From contig CANKZU010000005.1 in the NCBI GenBank assembly GCA_947488615.1, forward strand, positions 124,001 to 188,000: 64,000 nt of DNA. The letters run 5' to 3'. Source of the DNA: an uncultured Aurantimonas sp. (lineage in GTDB: Bacteria; Pseudomonadota; Alphaproteobacteria; Rhizobiales; Rhizobiaceae). The notes below the pieces were generated by a model. It had not been told where the DNA came from and made no database searches. It saw nothing but the letters and a program-made list of their open reading frames with translations. Positions 37,249 to 47,656 of the stretch are shown here, piece after piece. A program made the position numbers and the translations under genes. Numbering within the stretch: the stretch's first letter is position 1; each line of letters starts with the position of its first letter.

Positions 37249-38466
37249 ATGAGACGCGTCGTTGTAACAGGCATGGGGATCGTGTCCTCCATCGGGAACG
37301 ATGCCGGCGAGGTTCTGACCTCGTTGCGGGAGGGGCGCTCGGGCATCAGCCTCGCGCCGGAATACAAGGAGCTCGGCTTTCGCTCCCACGTCCACGGCAA
37401 GCCGACGCTCGATCCGACGACGCTGCTCGATCGGCGGGCGATGCGGTTCCACGGTGGCGGCACCGCCTGGAACCACGTCGCCATGGACCAGGCGATCAAG
37501 GATGCCGGACTCGAGGAGAGCGATATCTCCAACGAGCGCACCGGCATCATCATGGGGTCGGGCGGCTCGTCGACCCAATCGATCGTCCAGGCGGCGGACA
37601 TCACCCGTGAGAAGGGGCCGAAGCGCATCGGCCCGACAGTGGTGCCGAAGGCGATGTCGTCGACCGCCTCGGCGACGCTGGCCACCTGGTTCAAGATCAA
37701 GGGCGTCAACTACTCGATCTCCTCGGCCTGCTCGACCTCGAGCCATTGCATCGGAAACGCCTGCGAGACGATCCAGATGGGCAAGCAGGACGTCATGTTC
37801 GCCGGCGGCTGCGAGGATCTCCACTGGACACTGTCGGTGCTGTTCGACGCGATGGGCGCCCTGTCCTCCGACTACAACGACCGCCCCGAAACAGCGTCGC
37901 GCGCCTACGACAAGGCGCGTGACGGGTTCGTCATCGCCGGCGGGGCCGGCGTCCTCGTGCTGGAGGAGTACGAACGGGCCAAAGCGCGCGGAGCGAACAT
38001 CATCGCCGAAATCGTCGGCTACGGCGCCACCTCCGACGGGGCCGATATGGTCGCGCCCTCAGGCGAGGGCGCCGTGCGCTGCATGCGTCAGGCGATCGCC
38101 CATCTCGACGGCCCGATCGACTACATCAACCCGCACGCGACCTCCACGCCGGTTGGAGACCGCATGGAGATTCAGGCGATCCGCGAGGTCTTCGGCGATG
38201 CCATTCCGCCGATCTCGGCGACCAAGTCGCTGACCGGCCATTCCCAGGGCGCGACGGGCGTCCACGAGGCGATCTATTCGCTGTTGATGATGAAACACGG
38301 CTTCATCGCCAAGAGCGCGCATATCGATGAGATCGACCCGGAATTCGCCGATATACCGATCGCGCGCAAACGCATGGACGGGGTGACACTCGATCGTGTC
38401 CTGTCGAATTCCTTCGGCTTCGGGGGCACCAATGCATGCCTCGCCTTCCAACGCGTGACGGACTGA
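37249..38466 (+). CDS. fabB: beta-ketoacyl-ACP synthase I
   Basis: A 405-residue elongating condensing enzyme. The nucleophile cysteine is in [15 protein letters not shown] near 161-175, and the two histidines are in [12 protein letters not shown] near 293 and [15 protein letters not shown] near 327. The nearby FabA supports the FabB rather than FabF assignment. The start ATG 37249 has GAGAGGG nine bases upstream. It is 102 bases past fabA and 16 bases before fabI. Confidence 0.95.
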   Translation: MRRVVVTGMGIVSSIGNDAGEVLTSLREGRSGISLAPEYKELGFRSHVHGKPTLDPTTLLDRRAMRFHGGGTAWNHVAMDQAIKDAGLEESDISNERTGIIMGSGGSSTQSIVQAADITREKGPKRIGPTVVPKAMSSTASATLATWFKIKGVNYSISSACSTSSHCIGNACETIQMGKQDVMFAGGCEDLHWTLSVLFDAMGALSSDYNDRPETASRAYDKARDGFVIAGGAGVLVLEEYERAKARGANIIAEIVGYGATSDGADMVAPSGEGAVRCMRQAIAHLDGPIDYINPHATSTPVGDRMEIQAIREVFGDAIPPISATKSLTGHSQGATGVHEAIYSLLMMKHGFIAKSAHIDEIDPEFADIPIARKRMDGVTLDRVLSNSFGFGGTNACLAFQRVTD

Positions 38467-38482
38467 GGAATTGAAGAGCACT

Positions 38483-39328
38483 ATGGGCGACCTCATGGCA
38501 GGAAAGCGCGGGCTCATCATGGGCGTCGCGAATCGCAACTCCATCGCCTGGGGAGCCGCGAAGGCGCTGTCGGCGCAAGGGGCGGAGATCGCCCTCACCT
38601 ATCAGGGCGAGGCCTTCGGTCGGCGGGTGAAGCCGCTGGCCGAAGAGATCGGCTGCAAGCTGGTCATTCCTTGCGACGTCGAAGATACGGCATCCCTCGA
38701 CGCGGTCTTCGACACGCTGACGTCGGAATGGGGCTCGATCGACTTCGTCCTCCATGCCATCGCGTTTTCCGACAAGAGCGAACTCAAGGGCCTTTACGCC
38801 GATACCACGCGGGAGAATTTCACCCGAACCATGGTGATCTCCTGTTTCTCGTTCACGGAAGTCGCCAAGCGCGCTGCGGCGATCATGCACAATGGCGGCG
38901 CGATGGTGACGATGACCTATAGCGGCGCCGAGCGGGTCATGCCGAACTACAACGTCATGGGCGTCGCCAAGGCAGCGCTCGAAGCCTCGGTGCGCTATCT
39001 CGCGGCCGATTTCGGACCCCGCAACATCCGCATCAACGCGGTTTCGGCGGGGCCGGTCCGCACATTGGCTGGCGCCGGCGTCTCCGACGCCCGCCTGATG
39101 TTCAACTTCCAGCGACGCAACGCGCCGATGCGGCGCAACACGTCGATCGAAGAGGTCGGCGGGTCGATCCTCTATCTGATGTCGGAACTGTCCAACGGCG
39201 TCACCGGCGAAATCCACTATGTGGATTCGGGCTACAACGTCATGTCGATGCCCTCGCTCGAGGAACTCAAGGAACAGGAACATCGCAAGGCCGTCATCGA
39301 GGGCGAGGGCGAGGACGACAGCGCCTAA
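38483..39328 (+). CDS. fabI: enoyl-ACP reductase (NADH)
   Basis: A 281-residue short-chain dehydrogenase-like reductase for the last step of each elongation cycle. The cofactor segment is GLIMGVANRNSIAWGAAKAL near 12-31. The catalytic pair is in MPNYNVMGVAKAALEA near 155-170, with tyrosine and lysine six apart (Y-x6-K), the FabI spacing. The C-terminus is long and acidic (EGEGEDDSA). ATG 38483 has GAAGAG four bases upstream; TTG 38471 is an alternative. The gene ends the fab unit. Confidence 0.94.
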   Translation: MGDLMAGKRGLIMGVANRNSIAWGAAKALSAQGAEIALTYQGEAFGRRVKPLAEEIGCKLVIPCDVEDTASLDAVFDTLTSEWGSIDFVLHAIAFSDKSELKGLYADTTRENFTRTMVISCFSFTEVAKRAAAIMHNGGAMVTMTYSGAERVMPNYNVMGVAKAALEASVRYLAADFGPRNIRINAVSAGPVRTLAGAGVSDARLMFNFQRRNAPMRRNTSIEEVGGSILYLMSELSNGVTGEIHYVDSGYNVMSMPSLEELKEQEHRKAVIEGEGEDDSA

Positions 39329-39339
39329 GGCGGGTTCCC

Positions 39340-39849
39340 TCAGGCCCTGCTCGACCGCCGGAACCGGCGGCGGCGCATCCTCACCGCGCCATGGGCGCTG
39401 GCCCCGAAGGCCCAGCCGAGGCCGAATCCCGCCGCCGTCAGGACGATACCGTCGCTCGCGACGGGCAGGGCCGGGCGATAATCCTCGCCGGTCCGGGCCG
39501 CAGTCGTCCAATCCGGGTCGCCGAGCGCGACGAAGGGCCGAAACAGCGGCGCCGCGTCGACGAGATCACGGTAACGCCGCGCCAGCTCCTCGTAGCGCAC
39601 GATCGTCGTGGCGGCGTCCTCGCCCTGCCGGGCCGCCAGGGGATCGGAATTCCCGCGCAGGCGCTTCAGCGCCGCATCCCGTGAGACGCCCGCTCGTGCG
39701 GCCCCGGTATCGAATCGCTCGACGACCGTTTCGAGCTCGTCCACCGCGCCACCGAGCCGCTGCAGATATTGCTGGGTGAACTCCACCGACTGGCTGAACA
39801 CCGTGCCGGTCAGCAGCGCGGCGAAGACGCGGATCAGCAAGGGCACCAT
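39340..39849 (-). CDS. DUF2937 family membrane protein
   Basis: A 169-residue protein matching the DUF2937 family. An N-terminal hydrophobic segment (LLIRVFAALLTGTVFSQSVEF) is followed by TQQYLQRLGGAVDELETVVERFD near 25-47, the family signature, and a second hydrophobic segment GIVLTAAGFGLGWAFGA near 135-151, leaving a basic C-terminus. The function is unknown. It lies tail to tail with fabI, eleven bases apart, and downstream of the pnp terminator in the same direction. ATG 39849 is at the first helix. Confidence 0.8.
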   Translation of the reverse strand: MVPLLIRVFAALLTGTVFSQSVEFTQQYLQRLGGAVDELETVVERFDTGAARAGVSRDAALKRLRGNSDPLAARQGEDAATTIVRYEELARRYRDLVDAAPLFRPFVALGDPDWTTAARTGEDYRPALPVASDGIVLTAAGFGLGWAFGASAHGAVRMRRRRFRRSSRA

Positions 39850-39945
39850 CGGCGAATCTTCCTTAAGGGCCGTCGAGTCTCGCCTCGCCGACCGTGCGCG
39901 GACGAAGAGCCGGCACCGATTGCTGTTGCCCCATGACCAAGACAC

Positions 39946-39976
39946 AAAAAAGGCGCGCCCCGCGGGACGCGCCTTT
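39946..39976 (-). terminator. intrinsic terminator after pnp
   Basis: On the minus strand the 9-base arms AAAGGCGCG and CGCGCCTTT (39968-39976 and 39949-39957) are followed by further T residues, six in total at 39946-39951. It lies 27 bases past the pnp stop and ends the long transcription/translation unit. Confidence 0.9.
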
Positions 39977-40002
39977 CAAAAGGTCGGAAAGAAGGCCGTC
40001 GA

Positions 40003-42126
40003 TCAGGCGGCGTCTTCCTTCATCTCCTCGCCGCTGGTCTGGTCGACCACCTTCATGGAGAGACGGACCTTGCCGCGCTCGTCGAAGCCCATCAACTTGA
40101 CCCAGACCTTGTCGCCTTCCTTGACGACGTCGGTGGTCTTGCCGACCCGGTCGGCGGCCAGCTGCGAGATATGGACGAGGCCGTCCTTGGAGCCGAAGAA
40201 GTTGACGAAGGCGCCGAACTCGACGGTCTTGACCACCGTGCCCTCGTAGATTTCACCGACCTCGGGCTCGGCGACGATCGAGTGAATCCACTTCCTGGCA
40301 GCCTCGATCTCCTTGGCCGAGGAGGAGGCGATCTTCACCGTGCCGTCGTCCTCGATGTTGATCTTGGCGCCGGTCTTTTCGACGATCTCGCGGATGATCT
40401 TGCCGCCGGCCCCGATGACATCGCGGATCTTGTCGGTCGGCACCTGCATGACCTCGATGCGCGGCGCGAACTCGCCGAGCTCGGCACGGCTTTCCGACAG
40501 CGCCTTGGCCATCTCCTCGAGGATATGCAGACGACCGCCCTTGGCCTGATCGAGGGCGACCTGCATGATCTCCTCGGTGATGCCCTGGATCTTGATGTCC
40601 ATTTGCAGCGAGGTGATGCCCTCGCCCGTGCCGGCGACCTTGAAGTCCATGTCGCCGAGATGATCCTCGTCGCCGAGGATGTCGGAGAGAACCGCGAAGC
40701 GCTCGTCCTCCTTGATCAGTCCCATGGCGATGCCGGCGACCGAAGCCTTCAGCGGAACGCCGGCGTCCATCAGGGCAAGCGAGGTGCCGCAAACCGTCGC
40801 CATCGAGGACGAGCCGTTCGACTCGGTGACCTCGGAGACCGCGCGGATCGTGTAGGGGAACTGCTCGGGCGCCGGCAGGATCGGACGCATCGCCCGCCAG
40901 GCCAGCTTGCCGTGGCCGATTTCGCGACGGCCAGGCGAACCCATGCGTCCGGTCTCGCCGACCGAGTATGGCGGGAAGTTGTAATGGAGCAGGAAGCGCT
41001 CCTTGTAGGTCCCGGTCAGGGCGTCGACGAACTGCTCGTCCTCGCCGGTGCCGAGCGTGGCGACGACCAGCGCCTGGGTCTCGCCGCGGGTAAACAGCGC
41101 CGAGCCGTGGGTGCGCGGCAGGATACCGGCCTCGGCGACGATGGTGCGGACCGTCTTCAGGTCACGCCCGTCGATGCGGCTACCCGTGTCGAGGATGTTC
41201 CAGCGGACGATCTTGGCCTGCAGCGACTTGAAGACCGCGCCGACCTCTTCCTTGGAATATTTGGTCTCTTCCGCACCCTCGGGGAGGAAATGCGCGGTGA
41301 CCTTCGCCTTGACGGCGTCGACGGCGACGTAGCGCGCCTGCTTGTCGGTGATCTTGTAGGCGTCGCGCAGTTCGTTCTCGGCGAGCTGCAGCATTTCGCC
41401 CTCGAGCGCGGAGTGATCCGCTGCGATGTGCTCGCGCGGCTCCTTGGCGGCGTGCTCGGCCAGCTTGATGATGGCGTCGATCACCGGCTGCATGCCGCGA
41501 TGACCGAACATGACCGCGCCCAGCATGACGTCCTCGGACAGCTCATGGGCTTCCGATTCCACCATCAGTACGGCGGAGTCGGTGCCGGCGACGAGGAGAT
41601 CGAGCTTGGACTCGATCATCTCGTCGACATGCGGGTTCAGCTTGTATTCCCCGTCGATATAGCCGACGCGGGCGCCGCCGATCGGCCCCATGAAGGGCAC
41701 GCCGGAGAGCGTCAGCGCCGCCGAGGCCGCGACCATCGCGACGACGTCGGGATCGTTCTCCAGATCATGCTGAAGGACGGTGAGGACGACCTGGGTCTCG
41801 TTCTTGTAACCGGCGGCGAAGAGCGGCCGGATCGGACGGTCGATCAGACGGGAAACCAGCGTCTCCTTTTCCGAGGGCCGGCCCTCGCGCTTGAAGAAGC
41901 CGCCGGGAATCTTGCCGGCCGCGAAGGTCTTTTCCTGGTAGTTGACCGTCAGCGGAAAGAAATCCAGGCCGGGCTTGGGCTGCTTGGCCGAGACGACCGT
42001 CGCCAGCACGGTGGTTTCACCGTAGGTGGCGAGCACCGCGCCGTCGGCCTGACGGGCGATCTTGCCGGTTTCCAGGGTAAGCGGACGGCCCGCCCAGTCG
42101 ATTTCCACCTTGTGGGTGTTGAACAT
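40003..42126 (-). CDS. pnp: polyribonucleotide nucleotidyltransferase (PNPase)
   Basis: A 707-residue phosphorolytic exoribonuclease of the degradosome. Two RNase PH domains are seen ([19 protein letters not shown] near 97; [19 protein letters not shown] near 338; [18 protein letters not shown] near 397), then the phosphate/active-site region [29 protein letters not shown] near 481-509, a KH domain ([23 protein letters not shown] near 561) and an S1 domain ([28 protein letters not shown] near 628). The order rpsO-pnp is conserved. A 319-base leader with two strong hairpins precedes it. Confidence 0.97.
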   Translation of the reverse strand: MFNTHKVEIDWAGRPLTLETGKIARQADGAVLATYGETTVLATVVSAKQPKPGLDFFPLTVNYQEKTFAAGKIPGGFFKREGRPSEKETLVSRLIDRPIRPLFAAGYKNETQVVLTVLQHDLENDPDVVAMVAASAALTLSGVPFMGPIGGARVGYIDGEYKLNPHVDEMIESKLDLLVAGTDSAVLMVESEAHELSEDVMLGAVMFGHRGMQPVIDAIIKLAEHAAKEPREHIAADHSALEGEMLQLAENELRDAYKITDKQARYVAVDAVKAKVTAHFLPEGAEETKYSKEEVGAVFKSLQAKIVRWNILDTGSRIDGRDLKTVRTIVAEAGILPRTHGSALFTRGETQALVVATLGTGEDEQFVDALTGTYKERFLLHYNFPPYSVGETGRMGSPGRREIGHGKLAWRAMRPILPAPEQFPYTIRAVSEVTESNGSSSMATVCGTSLALMDAGVPLKASVAGIAMGLIKEDERFAVLSDILGDEDHLGDMDFKVAGTGEGITSLQMDIKIQGITEEIMQVALDQAKGGRLHILEEMAKALSESRAELGEFAPRIEVMQVPTDKIRDVIGAGGKIIREIVEKTGAKINIEDDGTVKIASSSAKEIEAARKWIHSIVAEPEVGEIYEGTVVKTVEFGAFVNFFGSKDGLVHISQLAADRVGKTTDVVKEGDKVWVKLMGFDERGKVRLSMKVVDQTSGEEMKEDAA

Positions 42127-42445
42127 GTTGTTGCCTTTTCATCCTGCGCTCCGTGAGCACCCTCAAAGGTGCTGGAGGCGGAGCGCGTTTCGTGACCGAA
42201 ACGCGTCATGGGCAAGACGACGAGAGGCTTCGAGGCGGCAGCGCCCGGCCGAGGAGCCAGGACGTTGTCTGGCGGCGGCCGTTCCGGAAGCATCCGGTAA
42301 TCCTGCCCCATGACCGCTCGGGTGGTCGGGCTCTTGCGAACTGGTCGCGGAGCCCGGGGCTGGTGTGGCCCGCCGGTTCGCGGGGGCCGAAATGCGACCG
42401 GCGGGCCGAAGGGGTCGCCCCTCTCCGGTCCGCCGGGTATCTGTC
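42127..42445 (-). promoter_or_regulatory. rpsO-pnp intercistronic region with two hairpins
   Basis: No gene lies in these 319 bases. A perfect hairpin with 9-base arms CGCGTTTCG and CGAAACGCG and a TGAC loop lies at 42184-42205, 58 bases before pnp. A second inverted repeat with 11-base arms GGCCCGCCGGT and ACCGGCGGGCC is at 42367-42407, nearer rpsO. In enterobacteria the pnp leader hairpin is cut by RNase III as part of autoregulation; a like role here is an inference from position. Confidence 0.5.
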
Positions 42446-42715
42446 TTAGCGGCGCAGTCCGAGACGGCCGATCAGAGTCTGATAGCGCTGCTCTTCCTTC
42501 GACTTCACATAGTCGAGGAGGCGGCGGCGCTGGGAGACCATCTTCAGAAGGCCACGACGCGAGTGGTTGTCCTTCTTGTGGCCCTTGAAATGCTCGGTGA
42601 GGTTCACGATCCGCTCGGTCAGGATCGCGACCTGAACTTCCGGCGAACCGGTGTCGCCTTCCTTGATCGCGTATTCCTTCATGAGCTCGGCCTTGCGCTC
42701 AAGCGTAATCGACAT
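42446..42715 (-). CDS. rpsO: 30S ribosomal protein S15
   Basis: An 89-residue primary rRNA-binding protein of the platform. It has [39 protein letters not shown] near 22-60 and the C-terminal [27 protein letters not shown], which is the full S15 signature at standard length. It lies upstream of pnp, as in most bacteria. GAAAGGGA precedes the ATG. Confidence 0.97.
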   Translation of the reverse strand: MSITLERKAELMKEYAIKEGDTGSPEVQVAILTERIVNLTEHFKGHKKDNHSRRGLLKMVSQRRRLLDYVKSKEEQRYQTLIGRLGLRR

Positions 42716-42888
42716 CGAAATCCCTTTCTTGGAAAATCTTGAGGGTTGGGTCGCCCATGGCCGGGATGTCGTCCAGCGAGGGCCGTTACATAGCGCGGAC
42801 GGGACAAGCCGGTCGGCGCTGCGGCTGCCTATAGGCCAAATCCGCGAAGAATACTAGCCTTGCGGCGCGGCGCGGTGGCGGCCGTGGC

Positions 42889-43983
42889 TCAAAGCCAGCG
42901 GCGGCGGCGGAAATAAACCAGCAGACCAGCCGCGATCACGGCCATCACGCCGAGTGCGATCGGGTAACCGTAAGGCGACTGGGTCAGCGGCATGTTCCAC
43001 CGGGATATCTCGGGATTGAAGTTCATCCCCCAAACTCCGGCGAGAAACCCGAGCGGAATGAAAATCGTCGAGATGATCGTCAACAGGTTGATGACCTCGT
43101 TGGTCTTGGCCGCCGACAGCGTCATATGCAGGTCGATCAGTCCGGACGCGGTGTCGCGATAGGTATCGTTGGTGTCGATCAGCTGATCGACATGATCCTG
43201 GACATCCCCGAAATAGGCCTTGGTCTCGGCATGCAGCCAGGGCCGGTCGAGACGCAGGAGCGCGCCGAGCGCATCGCGCGTCGGCCTCAGCCAACGCTTC
43301 AGGCCCAGCATTTCCCGCCTGACCGCATGGAGTTCGGGCACCTGATCCTCGTCCACGGTGGCGAGGATGTCGTCCTCGAGACCCTCGATCCGCCCGACCT
43401 GCGATTCCACCACCGGGAAATAGGCGTCGACCACCGCGTCGATGAGCGCATAGGCGAGGTAGTCGGCCCGCCCCGCGTGCAGACGCGGCGCGCCCTTGGC
43501 GATGCGCTCGCGAACCGGCGCGAAACTGTCGCCCGGACGTTCCTGGAAGGTGAGAACGAAGCCATCGCCGAAGAACACCGACAATTGCTCGCCATCGCCG
43601 GTGCGATCCAGCATGCGCATGACAAAAAAGGCGTGGTCCGCCTGGATCTCGCATTTCGGCCGCTGGTCGGTAGTGACGACGTCTTCCAAGGCCAGCGGGT
43701 GAAGGTTGAACTCCCTGCCGATACGCCGGACCGCCTCGATGTCAGCGAGGCCCGAGCAATCCAGCCAGAACAGGGGCCACGCGCCACGCCGCGCCAGCGC
43801 ATCGTCGAGGGAGAGGCCCTGATGACGTTCGCTGCGGCCGCCGCCGACGCCGATGACGCTGAACACCGAGGCCGCCGCTTGTGGGTCGGCGACGAGAACG
43901 CCGGGAGCAGCGCCGATCGCGGCGGTGCGCCTGGCGGCCTTCTTTTCGCGCGTATTTCGCCGGCGACTGGGAATTTTCACCAT
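42889..43983 (-). CDS. corA: CorA-family magnesium/cobalt transporter
   Basis: A 364-residue CorA-type divalent cation channel. A long acidic/helical cytosolic domain includes ALEDVVTTDQRPKCEIQADHAFFVMRM near 96 and the stalk LRPTRDALGALLRL. Two C-terminal membrane helices flank the signature VWGMNFNPEI near 313 (first helix INLLTIISTIFIPLGFLAG, second YPIALGVMAVIAAGLLVYF). The GMN motif is intact. The start MVKIPSRRRNT is basic. It lies between rpsO and a chemoreceptor, a spot where most relatives have no gene, so it is probably an insertion. Confidence 0.93.
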   Translation of the reverse strand: MVKIPSRRRNTREKKAARRTAAIGAAPGVLVADPQAAASVFSVIGVGGGRSERHQGLSLDDALARRGAWPLFWLDCSGLADIEAVRRIGREFNLHPLALEDVVTTDQRPKCEIQADHAFFVMRMLDRTGDGEQLSVFFGDGFVLTFQERPGDSFAPVRERIAKGAPRLHAGRADYLAYALIDAVVDAYFPVVESQVGRIEGLEDDILATVDEDQVPELHAVRREMLGLKRWLRPTRDALGALLRLDRPWLHAETKAYFGDVQDHVDQLIDTNDTYRDTASGLIDLHMTLSAAKTNEVINLLTIISTIFIPLGFLAGVWGMNFNPEISRWNMPLTQSPYGYPIALGVMAVIAAGLLVYFRRRRWL

Positions 43984-44112
43984 AACCGCATGCTTTCCGT
44001 CCCATCCCAGTTCGCCGGAACGACGATCCTGCTCAGCAGGACGACATAAGGCGCCGGCGGCCGTTCGGAAACGTCACGAGGGTGAACTTGGAGCGGCGGC
44101 GGGGCGCCTGCG

Positions 44113-44226
44113 TCACGATTACATCGGATCTATTCGATCCGATGTCATGATCATGATCGGTCCCAGCCCATCAGCGCGGAAGACGGGCGGAATACCGGTT
44201 TCCCCTTTTCCTCATTCCGCGCTATG
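44113..44226 (+). repeat. two-hairpin dispersed repeat, copy A (RIME-like)
   Basis: About 114 bases that align without large gaps to the reverse complement of 48169-48285. The first hairpin has perfect 10-base arms ACATCGGATC and GATCCGATGT (44121-44130, 44136-44145). The second has arms GCGCGGAA and TTCCGCGC (44174-44181, 44215-44222). The palindrome TCATGATCATGA sits at 44145-44156. The outer end overlaps the stop codon of the chemoreceptor gene. The layout recalls the RIME-type mosaic elements known from rhizobia. Confidence 0.7.
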
Positions 44227-46411
44227 CGGCCCGCCGAGCCCGCCCAGGGAGCGACTGCTCGGCCAGTTTGAACCGTGACAGGAGGTCGTTGAGCGACGAC
44301 GCCTCGGTCGCCAGCCCATGACTTGCGGCCGTCGACTGTTCGGCCACGGCGGCGTTCTGCTGCGTTCCCTGATCGATCGAATGCAGCGCCGTGTTGATCT
44401 CCTGCAGCCCGACAGCCTGCTCACGCGCGGTCGTGACGATGGACGCGACGTGATCGTCGATCTCGCGGACCTCCGCCACGATCGCCTCGAGCGCTTCGCC
44501 GGTCTCGCCGACCAGCGCGACGCCATTGCCGACCTCGCCTTGCGAGGTTGCAATCAGTTCCTTGATCTGCTGGGCGGCTTTGGTCGAACGCTGGGCCAGT
44601 TGGCGCACTTCCTGGGCCACGACGGCAAAGCCCCTGCCGGCCTCGCCGACACGGGCCGCCTCGACGCCTGCGTTGAGTGCCAGAAGGTTGGTCTGGAAGG
44701 CGATCTCATCGATGACGCCAATGATATTGCCGATCTCCCGCGACGATGTCTCGATACGCCCCATGGCGGTGACGGCCTTGCGCACCACTTCGCCGGACTG
44801 TTCGGCCTGACCCTTGGTCCGCGAGGTCAGATCTCCGGCGTTTTTCGCTCGGGTCGACAGATCCTTGATCGCCTCGTTGATTTCCTGGAAGGCGGCAGTG
44901 GTTTCTTCCACCGAAGCCGCCTGCTGCTCGGTGCGGCTGGCCATATTGTCGGCTGCACCGCGAATTTCCTCGGCTCCGACATGAACCGCCCTGGCACTGT
45001 TCTCCACAGCCTTCAGCGTCGATTCAAGCTGCGCGACGGCCTCGTTGAAATCCGTGCGCAATTGCTCGAATTCGCCGGCGAAGGCGGTGTCTATCCGGTG
45101 ACACAGATTGCCGGACGCCAGTTGCCGCAGGCCGGAACCGAGTTCCTCGACGACGACAGCGAGCCTCTCGCTTTCGGCGGTCGCCCGTTTGGCTTCGCTC
45201 GCTTGGCGTGCGCTATCGCTTGCATGGCGGCCGGCTTCGCGTTCGGCGTCCTGCGCGCTTTTTTCCCGCAGGGCTTCACGAAGGGCGACCACCGAGCCCG
45301 CCATGGCGCCGACCTCGTTGCGCTGGCCGGCAAACGGCACCTCGATATCAAATTCGCCATCGGCCATCCGGCGCAGCAGGACGGACAGGCCCGAGATCGG
45401 CCGAACGATGCTGCGGACGACGAGGGCGACCGACAGTGCGATCGCCGCGAACAGCCCAAGCGCGATGGCGGCAACGACCGTCAGCTGTGTTTGTGCCGCG
45501 TTGCTCGCCGCCGCCGCGTCGGCAATGACCCGGTCGGAGACCGTCGATCCCATCGCGCCGAGGGTTCCCAGCCAGTCGGTCATCGCCGCGAACCATGTCC
45601 CCGCGTTCAGCGATGACAGTTTTCCGTAGTTTCCTCCGTCCAGGATCACCAGCCGCATCGCTTCCACTTCGGCGCCGGCCCCATCGCCGTACAAGGCCCG
45701 GCTTGCCGCCGAAACATCATCCGAAGCGAGGTCGAAAAAACGCGATATCAGCGCCTCCTGTGCCCCCTTCTTGGCGGCAAAGGCCTCGAACGCCGGGAGG
45801 GTGAACGTGCCGGCTGCGATGCCGCCCGCGCCCATGCCGCGCTCCACACCGGCCAATTCCTTCGCGCCCATGATATTGACGTAGGCGGCAAGGTTCATCG
45901 CAGTGTCACGGCTTTCGGTCGCCTTGACGATGCCGCCGCCGATGCGGCTCAAATCGGCGATCGCGGCGGTGTAGTAACCGAGCGCCTCACCGGTCGAGAT
46001 TGCGAAGGTGTCGATCGTGCCGCGAACGGCTTCAAGCTGCCGCAAGGCTTCGCCGGCATTCGCCAAGGACTGTGTGATCTCGGCATTGCCGACCGGATGC
46101 AGGGCCTCGCTGACAGATTGCAGGTCGGCGATACGCTGATCCGTGGCACCGCGCGCCTTGGCCAGGGAATCCCCCATCTGGGCGCCCTTGGAGCCGATGA
46201 AACCGGCCGAATTGCCGCGCTCAACCTGCAGGACATGGACGAGATCGTAGATGGTTCGCATCTCGCGGGCGAATATCTCGGTCTGCTGGGCCGCCTTGGA
46301 TTCGCGCCAGAGCGTGTTGACCTGAAGCGCCTCGTAGACCGACAGGGCCAGCAGCGGCAGAAACACCGCGGCAATGATTCGGGTCGAGAATCTGATGTTC
46401 TTGAGCGACAT
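44222..46411 (-). CDS. methyl-accepting chemotaxis protein with NIT sensor domain
   Basis: A 729-residue transmembrane chemoreceptor. One membrane helix near 12-30 is followed by a periplasmic NIT-type domain (LVHVLQVERGNSAGFIGSKGAQMGDSLA near 54-81), linked in this family to nitrate/nitrite sensing. A second helix lies near 315-340, then a HAMP region and a cytoplasmic signalling domain with IDEIAFQTNLLALNAGVEAARVGEAGRGF near 600-628. Valine replaces the usual alanine after EAAR at the hairpin tip. I start at ATG 46411 (MSLKNIRF), with GGAAGGGA upstream. The C-terminus has no NWETF-like tether. No other che genes are in the window. Confidence 0.92.
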   Translation of the reverse strand: MSLKNIRFSTRIIAAVFLPLLALSVYEALQVNTLWRESKAAQQTEIFAREMRTIYDLVHVLQVERGNSAGFIGSKGAQMGDSLAKARGATDQRIADLQSVSEALHPVGNAEITQSLANAGEALRQLEAVRGTIDTFAISTGEALGYYTAAIADLSRIGGGIVKATESRDTAMNLAAYVNIMGAKELAGVERGMGAGGIAAGTFTLPAFEAFAAKKGAQEALISRFFDLASDDVSAASRALYGDGAGAEVEAMRLVILDGGNYGKLSSLNAGTWFAAMTDWLGTLGAMGSTVSDRVIADAAAASNAAQTQLTVVAAIALGLFAAIALSVALVVRSIVRPISGLSVLLRRMADGEFDIEVPFAGQRNEVGAMAGSVVALREALREKSAQDAEREAGRHASDSARQASEAKRATAESERLAVVVEELGSGLRQLASGNLCHRIDTAFAGEFEQLRTDFNEAVAQLESTLKAVENSARAVHVGAEEIRGAADNMASRTEQQAASVEETTAAFQEINEAIKDLSTRAKNAGDLTSRTKGQAEQSGEVVRKAVTAMGRIETSSREIGNIIGVIDEIAFQTNLLALNAGVEAARVGEAGRGFAVVAQEVRQLAQRSTKAAQQIKELIATSQGEVGNGVALVGETGEALEAIVAEVREIDDHVASIVTTAREQAVGLQEINTALHSIDQGTQQNAAVAEQSTAASHGLATEASSLNDLLSRFKLAEQSLPGRARRAA

Positions 46412-46669
46412 GACGTCCCTTCCGCCGATCCAAATCCGCAGCAGTGTCAGTCGGAGCGGCGAATGCCAAGTATCCACTGATACGGATTTTCCCGGAATTA
46501 GAGACCCCGTGTGAATATTTCGTTGCGTTACGGTAGAGGAGAGCCGCCATGACGATTTTCTATAAGATTGCGTCGATCAGCCGCAGAATTTACGCATTTA
46601 TTTCGCGCCATGCTTTTTTACTCTATGAGGCACCCAAGCGGCACGACGGCGGTGGGAACATTTCAACGC

Positions 46670-47656
46670 TCAGCCTTTGCCGCCGAAGACCCGCTTTGGC
46701 TTGAATGCCCCCTCCTCGATCGCGCCGAGCGCGACGAGCCGGCCATGGCCGGTCGCATAGGCCTCGTCGCAGAAGGCCGGCGCGTCACGGCCGCGCAACA
46801 GGACGGCATTGCCGGACAGAACGCGGCCCGCCTGTTCGTCGCTCAGCGCCACTTCGTAAAGGTCGGCAAGCGCCACTTCCGGCGCCAGGAGATACTCGTC
46901 CAGCGGCTCGAAATCGACAACCCGCGCCTTGGCGCCGGCCTCGATTGCCTCGGCATCCAGCTCCTCGCGTCCCTCTTCAGCAGCAGCCTCCAACTCGTCC
47001 AGCGGCACCAGATCGTCCTCGCCGAAGGCACCGACGGAGACGCGGCGCAGCTCGATCACATGGCCGTAGCAACCAAGGTCGCGGCCGAGATCACGGGCGA
47101 TCGCGCGCACATAGGTGCCCTTGCCGCATTCGGCCTCGAAGACGGTCGTATCGGCATCGGGGCAGTCGATGATTTCCAGCCGATGCACGATGACGGTCCG
47201 CGCCGCGATCTCCACCGTCTCACCCTCACGCGCCAGGTCATAGGCCCGCTCGCCGGCGATCTTGACGGCCGAGAAGCTCGGCGGGACCTGTTCGATTTCG
47301 CCGGTGTAGTCGGCCAGACGCGCCTCGATCTCGGCCTCAGACGGACGCGTCTCGGAGGAGTGGACCACCGGACCCTCGGTATCGTCGGTCGTCGTCTCGG
47401 CGCCCCAGCGCACGGTAAAGCGATAGACCTTGCGGCCGTCCATGACGAAAGGCACGGTCTTGGTCGCGTCGCCGAACGCGATCGGCAACATGCCGGAGGC
47501 AAGCGGATCGAGCGTGCCGGCATGGCCCGCCTTCTGCGCGAAATACAGCCATTTCAGCTTCGACACCGCTTCGGTCGAGCCCATGCCCTTCGGCTTGTCG
47601 AAAATGATCCAGCCGTTGATCGGCCGGCCCTTCGGCTTCTTGCCCCGGCGCGCCAT
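46670..47656 (-). CDS. truB: tRNA pseudouridine(55) synthase
   Basis: A 328-residue synthase that makes pseudouridine 55 in the T loop. It has [17 protein letters not shown] near 18-34, the catalytic aspartate in [18 protein letters not shown] near 57, [18 protein letters not shown] near 82 and [16 protein letters not shown] near 180. Its ATG overlaps the rbfA stop by one base (TGATG), so translation is probably coupled. It is the last gene of the conserved rimP-truB run before the accessory chemoreceptor. Confidence 0.95.
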   Translation of the reverse strand: MARRGKKPKGRPINGWIIFDKPKGMGSTEAVSKLKWLYFAQKAGHAGTLDPLASGMLPIAFGDATKTVPFVMDGRKVYRFTVRWGAETTTDDTEGPVVHSSETRPSEAEIEARLADYTGEIEQVPPSFSAVKIAGERAYDLAREGETVEIAARTVIVHRLEIIDCPDADTTVFEAECGKGTYVRAIARDLGRDLGCYGHVIELRRVSVGAFGEDDLVPLDELEAAAEEGREELDAEAIEAGAKARVVDFEPLDEYLLAPEVALADLYEVALSDEQAGRVLSGNAVLLRGRDAPAFCDEAYATGHGRLVALGAIEEGAFKPKRVFGGKG

